Shown here: positions 1 to 7,713 of the stretch, piece after piece
Layout of the letters: each line of letters starts with the position of its first letter
Position numbering within the stretch: the first letter of the stretch is position 1
From: an uncultured Actinomycetes bacterium
GTDB lineage: Bacteria > Actinomycetota > Actinomycetes > Nanopelagicales > Nanopelagicaceae
Assembly (NCBI GenBank): GCA_903922325.1
Contig: CAIXTG010000007.1
Location: 1 to 16,311, forward strand
Direction of reading: 5' to 3'
DNA: 16,311 bases
Program-made: the position numbers and the translations under genes
Notes under the pieces: generated by a model
What the model saw: only the letters and a program-made list of their open reading frames with translations
Databases searched by the model: none
Told to the model about the DNA's origin: nothing

Positions 1-150
1 ATACTCCAGATCTTTAGGCAAGCCATCGCGAATTGAATCTAGTAGCTCAAGGAATTCGCCGCGATGAAGTACGAAAGAAGCTGATAGCGGTACTCCACGC
101 GCATCTTCAACTTGCTGGATTGCGGCATTTAAATTCTCTAGTGATTCCAT
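1..150 (-). CDS. sepIVA: SepIVA-like (DivIVA-family) septation protein, N-terminal 50 residues only
   Basis: Partial gene cut by the left edge; it is short because the window ends. It starts at an ATG (148-150) one base after the coaD stop and reads 50 codons without a stop. The visible protein begins MESLENLNAAIQQVEDARGV and contains a VEDARGVP segment followed by HRGEFLELLDSIRDGLP. This resembles from memory the N-terminus of the actinobacterial coiled-coil protein SepIVA (often mislabelled 'cell division initiation protein' or 'ATP synthase subunit B-like'), which acts at septum and pole in mycobacteria. The position directly after coaD is usual for that family. The gene probably depends on translational coupling with coaD, since only a weak AGG lies upstream. 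Assignment rests on 50 residues and on synteny, so the family is likely but the exact role is inferred. Confidence 0.72.
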   Translation of the reverse strand, partial: MESLENLNAAIQQVEDARGVPLSASFVLHRGEFLELLDSIRDGLPKDLEY

Positions 151-151
151 G

Positions 152-631
152 TTACTTACCTGCTTCCCGGGCTTTTAAGGCCGCATTCACAACTGGTGGA
201 ACCATGTCTGACACATCGCCGTCGTAGTGAGCTAACTCTTTAATCAACGATGAAGATAAAAATGAATGAGCTGGCGAAGTTGCCATAAACATCGATTCGA
301 CTCCAGAGCCTTGCAGATTTACTTGAGCCATCTGTAATTCGTAATCAAAATCTGACATTGCTCGCAAACCCTTAATGATTACATCAATATTATTTGCTTT
401 GCAGTACTCGCCTAATAAGCCTTTCCAAGAATCAACCTTTACATTTCCAAACTTGGCAGTAGTTTCAGCAATCATGGCCATGCGCTCTTCGACGGTGAAA
501 TAGCCCTCTTTAGCGCGATTATTCCCAACGGCAACGATGACCTCATCGAATTGTGCGCTGGCACGTTCAATAATGTCGAGATGTCCATAAGTGATGGGAT
601 CAAATGATCCTGGGCATACGGCGCGTTTCAT
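152..631 (-). CDS. coaD: Phosphopantetheine adenylyltransferase (PPAT)
   Basis: Catalyses 4'-phosphopantetheine + ATP to dephospho-CoA + pyrophosphate, the penultimate step of cytosolic CoA synthesis. The 159-residue protein is normal length. The nucleotidyltransferase signature PGSFDPITYGH occupies residues 7-17, including the TxGH motif (TYGH, 14-17). The second substrate-binding segment is IIKGLRAMSDFDYE (85-98), and an SSSLIKE segment (126-132) corresponds to the conserved serine-rich ATP-binding element. The start at 629-631 has no Shine-Dalgarno sequence; instead a TAGCGT hexamer ends 7 bases before the ATG, which suggests a leaderless transcript. The 39 bases between the rsmD stop and this ATG contain no stop in the coaD frame, so no start further upstream is strictly excluded, but the family begins at this methionine. 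It follows rsmD, as in most actinobacteria. Confidence 0.97.
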   Translation of the reverse strand: MKRAVCPGSFDPITYGHLDIIERASAQFDEVIVAVGNNRAKEGYFTVEERMAMIAETTAKFGNVKVDSWKGLLGEYCKANNIDVIIKGLRAMSDFDYELQMAQVNLQGSGVESMFMATSPAHSFLSSSLIKELAHYDGDVSDMVPPVVNAALKAREAGK

Positions 632-638
632 GAGGTAA

Positions 639-644
639 ACGCTA
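639..644 (-). promoter_or_regulatory. Candidate -10 element for a leaderless coaD transcript
   Basis: On the minus strand the hexamer TAGCGT (pattern TAnnnT) lies exactly 7 bases before the coaD ATG, and no Shine-Dalgarno sequence is present between it and the start. This is the spacing expected of actinobacterial leaderless promoters, where transcription begins at the start codon. No convincing -35 box is seen. A TAnnnT hexamer occurs often by chance, so this is a hypothesis. Confidence 0.4.
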
Positions 645-670
645 GCAAGGTATCGCGAAGTAAGCCATTT

Positions 671-1237
671 TCACGCGTGGTTTAAATAATAAATTGTGGC
701 TTGACCGTAATTTTTGCTGCGTGCCAGTTCATATCCGATCGGCCAGATTGGCTCCTTAGATCGGCTAGTTCGTTCAACCGCGATAAGTGCATCATCACTT
801 AAGAATTCTCCCAGATGTAAATTGCTTAATACTTTTTCAAGATCGCTATTTGAATATTCATATGGTGGGTCGATATAAACAATCTCATACTTAATTTTCG
901 CGGGCGATTTCACAAACTGTTCAGCATTCATGGCAAATAACTGAAATTTTCCGGCTGGTTTTGCGGCTGCAACAATTTCACTATTTGCATTAATAGTTCG
1001 CTGTGCCCCAAAGTCTTTTTCAACTGCATGCACAATTGATGCACCCCGTGATTGTGCCTCGAGACCAATTGCGCCACTGCCCGCAAAAAGATCTAAGAAA
1101 TTTAGTCCGACAAATTCGCCAAACTCAGAAGTCAAAGATGAAAAAATTGCTTCGCGAGCTCGATCTGAAGTTGGTCTGGTTGCATCGGCAACACTGGCCA
1201 AAGGTCGCCCTTTGGCAACACCTGCAATAATTCGCAT
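671..1237 (-). CDS. rsmD: 16S rRNA (guanine(966)-N2)-methyltransferase
   Basis: SAM-dependent methyltransferase that modifies G966 (E. coli numbering) of 16S rRNA in the 30S subunit. The 188-residue protein shows the family N-terminus MRIIAGVAKGRPL, then RPTSDRAREAIF (21-32). The SAM-binding motif I is LDLFAGSGAIGLEA (48-61), and the catalytic DPPY motif is at 123-126, typical of N-methylation of a base amino group. It starts 6 bases after the recG stop; a GGGGA sequence inside the recG end may act as ribosome binding site. It forms a tight cluster with recG and coaD, the usual actinobacterial order. Nothing is missing; length is normal. Confidence 0.96.
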   Translation of the reverse strand: MRIIAGVAKGRPLASVADATRPTSDRAREAIFSSLTSEFGEFVGLNFLDLFAGSGAIGLEAQSRGASIVHAVEKDFGAQRTINANSEIVAAAKPAGKFQLFAMNAEQFVKSPAKIKYEIVYIDPPYEYSNSDLEKVLSNLHLGEFLSDDALIAVERTSRSKEPIWPIGYELARSKNYGQATIYYLNHA

Positions 1238-1243
1238 AACTAA

Positions 1244-3415
1244 CTATCCCCGATCAATGAATTCACTAGCGGTATCTGATTCTAATTGAGCCAGCGCTTT
1301 AGCTAATTCACTTTCATAACTCAAAGCTGGGTCTTGCTCTATCAAAGCTGTAGCTTCATCGCGAGCACTTTCAATCATGGCTTCATCACGCAGAACTCTA
1401 AGCAGCCGCAACTTTGATTTCGCGCCAGATTGCGAAGCGCCCATAACATCGCCTTCGCGTCGTTGTTCAAGATCGATACGAGAGAGTTCAAAACCATCTT
1501 GTGTTGCAGCAACTGCATCTAAGCGCACTCGCGCCGGTGTCTCTGGTTCAGCGCCAGTTACGAGTAGACATAAACCTGGTGCACTTCCGCGACCAATGCG
1601 ACCACGTAATTGATGTAACTGAGAAACGCCAAATCGATCAGCATCCATAATCACCATGATCGTGGCATTTGGCACGTCAACACCAACCTCAATCACAGTT
1701 GTTGAAACCAGAACATCAATCTCGCCTGCAGCAAAAGCTTTCATCGTGGCATCTTTGAGTTCGCTAGTTTGGCGACCATGCAGCGGAGCTAACTTGAGGC
1801 CTTTGAGAGCGCCAGCATGGAGTTCGGGTGCGAGTTCCTCAACACTTGCCATGCTCTTACTCTCTTCGCCATAAAGGAAATCTAAATCAGCATCTTCCGG
1901 CGTACCGGCACTGATGCGTGGTGCAACTATGTAAGCCTGATGACCATTAGCAACATCTTCTTTGATCCGAGACCAAGCACGTTCTAGATGGGTTGGCTTT
2001 TCTAGAACTGGAATCACGTGAGTAGAAATTGGCGATCTGCCCAAAGGCAATTCGCGCAAAGTTGAGACATCTAAGTCACCGAACACAGTCATCGCTACGG
2101 TTCGCGGAATTGGTGTAGCAGTCATTACTAATAGATGTGGCGGTAATTTGGCTTTCGTTTTCAGCGCATCGCGTTGTTCAACACCAAATCGATGTTGCTC
2201 GTCAACCACAATTAAGCCAAGGTCATTGAACTGCACCGCTTGGCTCAGTAAAGCGTGCGTTCCAATCACAATTCCAGCATCCCCTGACGCTGCTAGCGCA
2301 AGCGCTTCCTTACGAGCCGCAGCACTTTGCGAGCCAGTAAGTAAAGTTATTTGCGTTGCATTTTCGGCGCTTCCTAGTTGGCCGCCGAGTGCTAACGGTC
2401 CTAACAACTTTTCAATAGTACGTAAATGCTGGGCAGCTAATACTTCAGTAGGCGCAAGTAGTGCTGCTTGTCCCCCGCTATCTACTACTGCGAGCATCGC
2501 TCGAAGCGCAACAATTGTTTTACCCGAACCAACTTCACCTTGCAGCAATCGATGCATCGGGTGACCGGCAGCTAAATCTGTTTCAATCTCTTTGGCAACG
2601 GCCATTTGACCACCAGTTAATTTAAAGGGCAACGACTTATCGAATGACTCAAGTAGCCCGCCAGTTCGAATTGGTCGCGCAGTTGCAGTTAGCGCTCGAG
2701 CTGCAGCACGTCGCTTGACGAGTAATAACTGCAATAAGAAAGCTTCATCGAAAGTTAATCGCTCACGGGCGAGATCTGCTAAATCCAAATCGGTCGGCTT
2801 GTGCAGGTTAATTAGCGCTTCGCGCAGCGTTGGGTAACCCATGCGTTCACGCAAATAGTTCGGTAACGGATCTGGTACTTCATCAAGTGAATCAATGGCT
2901 AGCTCAATGCACTTAGCAATTTTCCAGGAAGGTAATTTCGCGGTAGCCGAATAAATCGGCAGAAACTTGCCGGCAAATTGAGCAACTGCATCATCAACAT
3001 CGCTGCCATCGGGCACCATCTCGTAATCCGGATGCGTTAGCTGTCGCTTGCCATTAAAAACACCGATCTTGCCCGCAAATAAACCTTGTCTGCCTGGCTT
3101 TAACTCTTTCTCGCGCCAAGCTTGATTAAAGAAGGTCAACGAAAGTTTGGCGCTGCCATCGGTAACTATTACTTCAAGAATTCCGCCTTTACGACCGCGC
3201 ATTGGCCGATTGCTCGCAGAAAGCACCTCAGCCAAAATAGTTACTTCATCGCCCGCATTTAACAGCGCGATATCGGTCAGTTCGCCGCGAACTACATAGC
3301 GACGTGGGTAATGGCGCAACAGATCATCAATGCTGACAATTCCAAAATTATCGGTCAGGACTTTTGCGGTGCGATCTCCGATCACATCTCGCGCTTTATT
3401 CTCCAGTCCGGCCAT
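1244..3415 (-). CDS. recG: ATP-dependent DNA helicase RecG
   Basis: Superfamily 2 helicase that remodels stalled replication forks and migrates branched DNA. The 723-residue protein has the N-terminal wedge region with DLLRHYPRRY (31-40) and an OB-fold segment around 50-135. Walker A GEVGSGKT is at 293-300, the DExH box DEQH at 405-408, motif III TATPIPRT at 432-439, motif VI HQLRGRIGRG at 601-610 and the C-terminal TRG-type segment REGDVMGASQSG at 653-664, all in canonical order. The start at 3413-3415 gives the usual short N-terminus; only a weak GAGAG precedes it, and the cydC stop is 21 bases upstream with no terminator between, so read-through from the cyd genes is likely. The placement upstream of rsmD is conserved, whereas cydC as its upstream neighbour is not the usual arrangement. 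Confidence 0.98.
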   Translation of the reverse strand: MAGLENKARDVIGDRTAKVLTDNFGIVSIDDLLRHYPRRYVVRGELTDIALLNAGDEVTILAEVLSASNRPMRGRKGGILEVIVTDGSAKLSLTFFNQAWREKELKPGRQGLFAGKIGVFNGKRQLTHPDYEMVPDGSDVDDAVAQFAGKFLPIYSATAKLPSWKIAKCIELAIDSLDEVPDPLPNYLRERMGYPTLREALINLHKPTDLDLADLARERLTFDEAFLLQLLLVKRRAAARALTATARPIRTGGLLESFDKSLPFKLTGGQMAVAKEIETDLAAGHPMHRLLQGEVGSGKTIVALRAMLAVVDSGGQAALLAPTEVLAAQHLRTIEKLLGPLALGGQLGSAENATQITLLTGSQSAAARKEALALAASGDAGIVIGTHALLSQAVQFNDLGLIVVDEQHRFGVEQRDALKTKAKLPPHLLVMTATPIPRTVAMTVFGDLDVSTLRELPLGRSPISTHVIPVLEKPTHLERAWSRIKEDVANGHQAYIVAPRISAGTPEDADLDFLYGEESKSMASVEELAPELHAGALKGLKLAPLHGRQTSELKDATMKAFAAGEIDVLVSTTVIEVGVDVPNATIMVIMDADRFGVSQLHQLRGRIGRGSAPGLCLLVTGAEPETPARVRLDAVAATQDGFELSRIDLEQRREGDVMGASQSGAKSKLRLLRVLRDEAMIESARDEATALIEQDPALSYESELAKALAQLESDTASEFIDRG

Positions 3416-3436
3416 GGCGACATTCTCTCGTGAAAA

Positions 3437-5014
3437 TTACGAAATCGCTTGGCTAAGGGCCTTCATCTCTATTGTGGCGTCACTACTTAGCCATCCGCTA
3501 TGAGTTATCACGATCAAGATTCGATTATTTAAGAAAGCCCGGATTGATTTTTCAATCCGTAGACCTAAACCAGTATCTAAGTGTTCGGTTGGTTCATCAA
3601 GCACAATCACATCTGCGGGACTTAGTAGTGCGCGGGCAACTGAGAGACGCTTTGCCTCACCGCCAGAAAGTGTTCTGCCGAACTCGCCAATCTGAGTGTC
3701 TAGTCCATTAGGCAATTCATTAATCAAAGCAGTCAGTTCCAATATTTCGAGCACCATCATGATTTGATCATCAGATGCTTCTGGGTTGGCAATCTTGAGA
3801 TTCTCGCGCACAGTTGTGTTGAAAATATGCGTACGTTGAACAGTGCCAACAATTCGATCTGATAAGTCTGCAGAGCTTGAAACTTCATTTCCATCAGCGG
3901 TTAAGGAACCCCGGTATGTCAGCAACCCGAGCAATCCCATAGCCAGAGTTGATTTGCCACTTCCGCTTCGTCCGCGGATTACTAGTAACTCACCGCGCTT
4001 GATTTTGAACGAGACTGGTTGCATGAACTCGTGCGACCAGGCCACTTGCAGATTAGTTGCTTCTAAATTCGATATTTCACCCAATTTGCTCTCCGGCATT
4101 TCAATTGACGAAGCGCTCTCAGCTAATTTCTTTACCGATGCCGCAGAAGCGGTCAACTTTCCGGCGGTAAATAGATTTGGATACCAAGTGGTGATCGCTT
4201 CGAAAAGTACTAGTGGCAGGAAGATCAACATCGCTACTTGTACTTCCGGAATATCTTGACTCAATCGCAATCGATAAGCGAGATAAACTAGAGCAATCAA
4301 TGTTGAACCAATTGTTATAGCTGTTAGGTAACTCAAGTAAAGACTCTTCTTTATGACCAAATTTTCCGATTTTGAAATTGAATCGGCCAATTCCGTTGAT
4401 TCAGATTGCACCTCATCTAGGTAGCCATAAATCTGAGCCTCTGTTACTCCATAAGTGCCTGTCTCAACCGCGTTTGTGTAGGTATTCTCCAAAATCTCAA
4501 TTTGACCTGCAGACTTTTCGCAATTTCGCATGATTAGCTGCGGATAAATGAACAAGGTCAGCACAAGTGCTGGACCGATAATTACAATTGAAGAGAAGTT
4601 GACCCAAAGGCCAATTAAAGCTCCGGCAGCTAATGCAATAGATGCTGAAACTCTTGGTAAAACTACCCGGAGCTGATACTCCTGGGCTCTCTCCACATCA
4701 TCTACCAATGTTTTAACTGCAGCTGATGAAGAAAAATCCTGTACAAATTTGATCGAAGCTGTCGTGATCTTTTTATAGAGCGAAACCCTTAATGAAGTAA
4801 GGCGATCAAAAACCACCTTATGGCTTACAACCCGTTCGGCATAGCGCGAAGCAGAGCGTGAAATTCCAAAGAACCGTACCCCGACAATTGCCACCGAGAG
4901 AGTAAGGATCGGTGGATGCTGCGCTGCCATAGTGATTAACCAACCGCTAGAAACGGTTAATCCGATACCGCCAATAAATGCGAATGCACCTAATAGGTAT
5001 GACACAAATATCAT
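3437..5014 (-). CDS. cydC: ABC transporter CydC subunit (cytochrome bd assembly)
   Basis: One half of the heterodimeric CydDC exporter in the cytoplasmic membrane, required for assembly of cytochrome bd; thiols and heme have both been proposed as substrates. The 525-residue protein has an N-terminal membrane domain (roughly 1-285) with the CydC-type pattern SGWLITMAAQHPP (23-35) and RYAERVVSH (57-65). The ATPase follows: Walker A GRSGSGKS (348-355), Q-loop Gln393, signature LSGGE (449-453), Walker B ending in Asp473-Glu474, and switch His505. The start overlaps the cydD stop by 4 bases (ATGA), implying translational coupling. An in-frame TAG lies five codons upstream of the ATG, so the N-terminus cannot be longer; the first membrane helix starts at once, without the roughly 20-residue lead-in of the E. 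coli protein. No defect is seen in nucleotide-binding motifs. Confidence 0.94.
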   Translation of the reverse strand: MIFVSYLLGAFAFIGGIGLTVSSGWLITMAAQHPPILTLSVAIVGVRFFGISRSASRYAERVVSHKVVFDRLTSLRVSLYKKITTASIKFVQDFSSSAAVKTLVDDVERAQEYQLRVVLPRVSASIALAAGALIGLWVNFSSIVIIGPALVLTLFIYPQLIMRNCEKSAGQIEILENTYTNAVETGTYGVTEAQIYGYLDEVQSESTELADSISKSENLVIKKSLYLSYLTAITIGSTLIALVYLAYRLRLSQDIPEVQVAMLIFLPLVLFEAITTWYPNLFTAGKLTASAASVKKLAESASSIEMPESKLGEISNLEATNLQVAWSHEFMQPVSFKIKRGELLVIRGRSGSGKSTLAMGLLGLLTYRGSLTADGNEVSSSADLSDRIVGTVQRTHIFNTTVRENLKIANPEASDDQIMMVLEILELTALINELPNGLDTQIGEFGRTLSGGEAKRLSVARALLSPADVIVLDEPTEHLDTGLGLRIEKSIRAFLNNRILIVITHSGWLSSDATIEMKALSQAIS

Positions 5015-6636
5015 TTGGAGATCACCGCGCTAAATGAAGCTGTGCGATCTGTTGCGCCAATTGCCGAAAGATCATGGGTAATGCAAATAACGATTGAGCC
5101 AGCTTGAGCACAGGTTCGTAACGCCGACATAACTTGATCAGCACTATCTCCATCGAGATCTGCAGTCGGTTCATCGCAAACTAAAACTCGCGGGCTACTT
5201 GCAAGGGCACGGGCCAGTGCCACTTTGCGTACTTGTCCCCCTGAGACCGCGTTACTTCCCTCAGCCAGGCCACCAATAATCGAATCCAAGCCATTGGGCA
5301 GATCCGCAATCTTTAGGCTTACGGAATCTAAATATTCAATTATTTTTAGATCTGAAATACTCGAATCCACTAATTGAAATTGGCGCCGTATTGAGCCAGG
5401 TGCCAGTTGTGGGTTCTGTGGCACCCATCCGATTACGGACTGCCAAGCAGAACGTAACTCAGAAGTAATCAGTGTTTGTTCTGAACCTACGCGCAAATCA
5501 GCTGAGAAACTTGCCCCTATCAAATTGAGGGCGAAAGTACTCTTTCCTATTCCAGAATCACCGACAATGAAAAATACTTCACCGCAATTAATCGTATTGC
5601 TCGGAAGATAACTTTTAGCCCGGCCAGGTATCTCAATTAACCAATCCGACCATGAGATTTTCGAGATTGCTCGGAAATCTTCTGGACGTTGCTCAATATC
5701 GCCTGCGGCAGAACTTTGTAATTGGCGAATCTCGGCCAACGTTTGCGATCCGTCGGCCGAAGCGTGAAACAGCGATGCCGCGTTGCGCATAGGGAAATAA
5801 ACTTCCGGCGCCAGAATCAAAATTCCCAAGGCTGAAATAAATGAAATTCGATCATCTACTAGTCGCAAACCAACTGATACTGCAATCACTGCAACTGAAA
5901 TGGTCGCTGCTAGTTCAAGTGCCAATGCCGACAAGAAGGAAATCTTAAGCACTTTCATAGTCTCAGCGGTGTATTTATCTCCCATTGCACCGATACGTTC
6001 GCTTTGACTCTTGGTGCGACCAAATATCTTTAAGGTAATAAACCCACGAAGCGAGTCCTCAAAATACTTTGAAAGAGTTCCGAGAGATTGCCACTTTTTC
6101 TGCACTGAATCGGCGGCATATCGGCCGATTAGGGCGCCAAAGAACGGAATTAGCGGCAAGGTAAGAATGCAAATTAGAGCTGAGAGCGGATCAAGGAAAA
6201 AGATGGTGGTAATTATGATCAAGGGCGTAGCGACTGAGACAAATAATTGCGGCAAGAAACGACCTAGATAAACGTCTAGATGATTTAGGCCTTTAACTAA
6301 TAGCGCGCTCAAGTAAGCAGGTGAAGTGCTCTGGTAGTTAGGCAGTTGCATAGTCACAGATTTGCGAACTTCGCTCTTAATCTGCGAAGCGGTCTTGCTG
6401 CACCAATATTCATAAATTGGATTAAAAGAAATGCGCAGAAACCAAATGATCGCTAGTTCACTTATCAGTTTTGGCGTATTCGAATCCAACTCGATCGCGC
6501 TAACTATTACTTTGGCCAATACGAGCGCGCTCACAACAATTAGCGCCGACCAGGTTATGGCGGCGCTAATTGCGACGAGAATAAGTCTGCGACTGCTGCT
6601 CCACTGAAGCAACAGCCGCAGATCAGCTGATTTCAT
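5011..6636 (-). CDS. cydD: ABC transporter CydD subunit (cytochrome bd assembly)
   Basis: Partner of CydC in the membrane exporter needed for mature cytochrome bd. The 541-residue protein has several hydrophobic segments between about 18 and 280 forming the transmembrane domain, then an ATPase with Walker A GDSGIGKS (359-366), Q-loop Gln407 in VPQNPQ, signature VSGGQ (464-468), Walker B ending in Asp488-Glu489 and switch His521 in ITHD. All residues needed for ATP hydrolysis are present. It overlaps cydB by 4 bases upstream and cydC by 4 bases downstream, so cydB-cydD-cydC are translationally linked. Being immediately after cydAB and having the N-terminal layout of CydD rather than the SGWLI pattern of CydC decides the subunit name. 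Length is slightly on the short side for the family. Confidence 0.94.
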   Translation of the reverse strand: MKSADLRLLLQWSSSRRLILVAISAAITWSALIVVSALVLAKVIVSAIELDSNTPKLISELAIIWFLRISFNPIYEYWCSKTASQIKSEVRKSVTMQLPNYQSTSPAYLSALLVKGLNHLDVYLGRFLPQLFVSVATPLIIITTIFFLDPLSALICILTLPLIPFFGALIGRYAADSVQKKWQSLGTLSKYFEDSLRGFITLKIFGRTKSQSERIGAMGDKYTAETMKVLKISFLSALALELAATISVAVIAVSVGLRLVDDRISFISALGILILAPEVYFPMRNAASLFHASADGSQTLAEIRQLQSSAAGDIEQRPEDFRAISKISWSDWLIEIPGRAKSYLPSNTINCGEVFFIVGDSGIGKSTFALNLIGASFSADLRVGSEQTLITSELRSAWQSVIGWVPQNPQLAPGSIRRQFQLVDSSISDLKIIEYLDSVSLKIADLPNGLDSIIGGLAEGSNAVSGGQVRKVALARALASSPRVLVCDEPTADLDGDSADQVMSALRTCAQAGSIVICITHDLSAIGATDRTASFSAVISK

Positions 6637-7691
6637 TGATGCAGAGAGTGGCTTACTTGATCTAGAACACCACGTTCTGGATGCGAAATTTGCGATGCGC
6701 TAACGCGTTTGCGAAAGACCCAATAAGTCCAGCCTTGATAGACCAGCACGATTGGGGTCATGATCACAGCAACGAAAGTCATCACTTTTAGGGTGTATTC
6801 AGTACTTGATGCATTTGTGATGGTTAAATCAAATTGCGCACCAAGTGAACTTGGCATGACTCTTGGATACAACGCAGTAAACAGAGTGGTAACAAAAGTC
6901 AGAATCGTTAGCGCTGAGAAGATAAATGCCCAGCCCTCGCGACGAATGAAGTTCATCGCCATTCCAGCAACCCAGAAGAGGGCGACTGCAACTGAAAGCG
7001 ACAAGACAACAGGTTTGATCTCTGGCAAGGAAAGATTGGTCCAGAGTAGGAATGAGACTGCGGCAACAGCTGCTACTAAGCCGGATAACTTAGCTATAAC
7101 TTGCGCACGATCTCGAATGCTGCCCGCAGTCTTAAGCGATAGGAATACAGCGCCATGGGTAATGAATACGGTAAGAGTTACTACCCCACCTAATAGCGCA
7201 TATGGATTTAACAGATTGAAGAAGCCACCGGTGTACTCAATCGAGCCGCTGGCTGCTTTTTCAAGCGGAACACCGCGCACGATGTTTGCAAATGCGACTC
7301 CCCATAGCAGCGCTGGAATCAGGCTGCTGATAAAGATTGCCACATCCCAACGTTGACGCCATTGAGCTTTGCCGTACTTGCTGCGATATTCAAAGGCAAC
7401 ACCGCGGACAATAAGCGAAACCAGAATAAGAAATAGCGGTAGATAGAACCCGCTAAATAAGGTCGCATACCACTCTGGGAACGCAGCAAATGTCGCACCG
7501 CCAGCAACAAGTAACCAGACTTCGTTACCATCCCAGACTGGGCCAAGCGTTGTAAGTACTGCGCGACGATCAGCCTCGTTTTTTGAAACGAAGGGAAACA
7601 AAATGCCGACGCCGAAATCGAAACCTTCAAGGATGAAGTATCCGATCCAGAGAACTGCGATTAATAAGAACCAAGTGCTTTGAAATGTCAT
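6633..7691 (-). CDS. cydB: Cytochrome bd ubiquinol/menaquinol oxidase subunit II
   Basis: Integral membrane subunit that pairs with CydA in the bd-type terminal oxidase, which reduces oxygen with quinol at high affinity without pumping protons. The 352-residue protein begins with a hydrophobic helix and the family pattern GYFILEGFDFGVGIL (17-31), including the conserved acidic Asp25. The strongly conserved GPVWDGNEVWL (50-60) follows, and the chain is hydrophobic throughout with about eight to nine membrane segments, ending in a short polar tail. A good ribosome binding site (AAAGGAAT) precedes the ATG, and the gene lies 22 bases after cydA. Its end overlaps the cydD start by 4 bases. Nothing unusual in length. 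Confidence 0.96.
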   Translation of the reverse strand: MTFQSTWFLLIAVLWIGYFILEGFDFGVGILFPFVSKNEADRRAVLTTLGPVWDGNEVWLLVAGGATFAAFPEWYATLFSGFYLPLFLILVSLIVRGVAFEYRSKYGKAQWRQRWDVAIFISSLIPALLWGVAFANIVRGVPLEKAASGSIEYTGGFFNLLNPYALLGGVVTLTVFITHGAVFLSLKTAGSIRDRAQVIAKLSGLVAAVAAVSFLLWTNLSLPEIKPVVLSLSVAVALFWVAGMAMNFIRREGWAFIFSALTILTFVTTLFTALYPRVMPSSLGAQFDLTITNASSTEYTLKVMTFVAVIMTPIVLVYQGWTYWVFRKRVSASQISHPERGVLDQVSHSLHQ

Positions 7692-7713
7692 TTTCTATTC
7701 CTTTCCTGCAGTC

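Noticed and set aside
33..227. 64-codon plus-strand open frame over the sepIVA/coaD junction
   Set aside because: Overlaps two well-supported minus-strand genes and resembles nothing known.
2148..2564. 138-codon plus-strand open frame opposite recG
   Set aside because: Antisense to conserved helicase motifs including Walker A; Ser/Cys/Ala-rich composition typical of a shadow frame.
3843..4259. 138-codon plus-strand open frame opposite cydC
   Set aside because: Fully inside cydC, no family resemblance; shadow.
6760..7356. 198-codon plus-strand open frame opposite cydB
   Set aside because: Lies wholly within cydB on the other strand, has no recognisable motif and no ribosome binding site; a shadow of the cydB codons.
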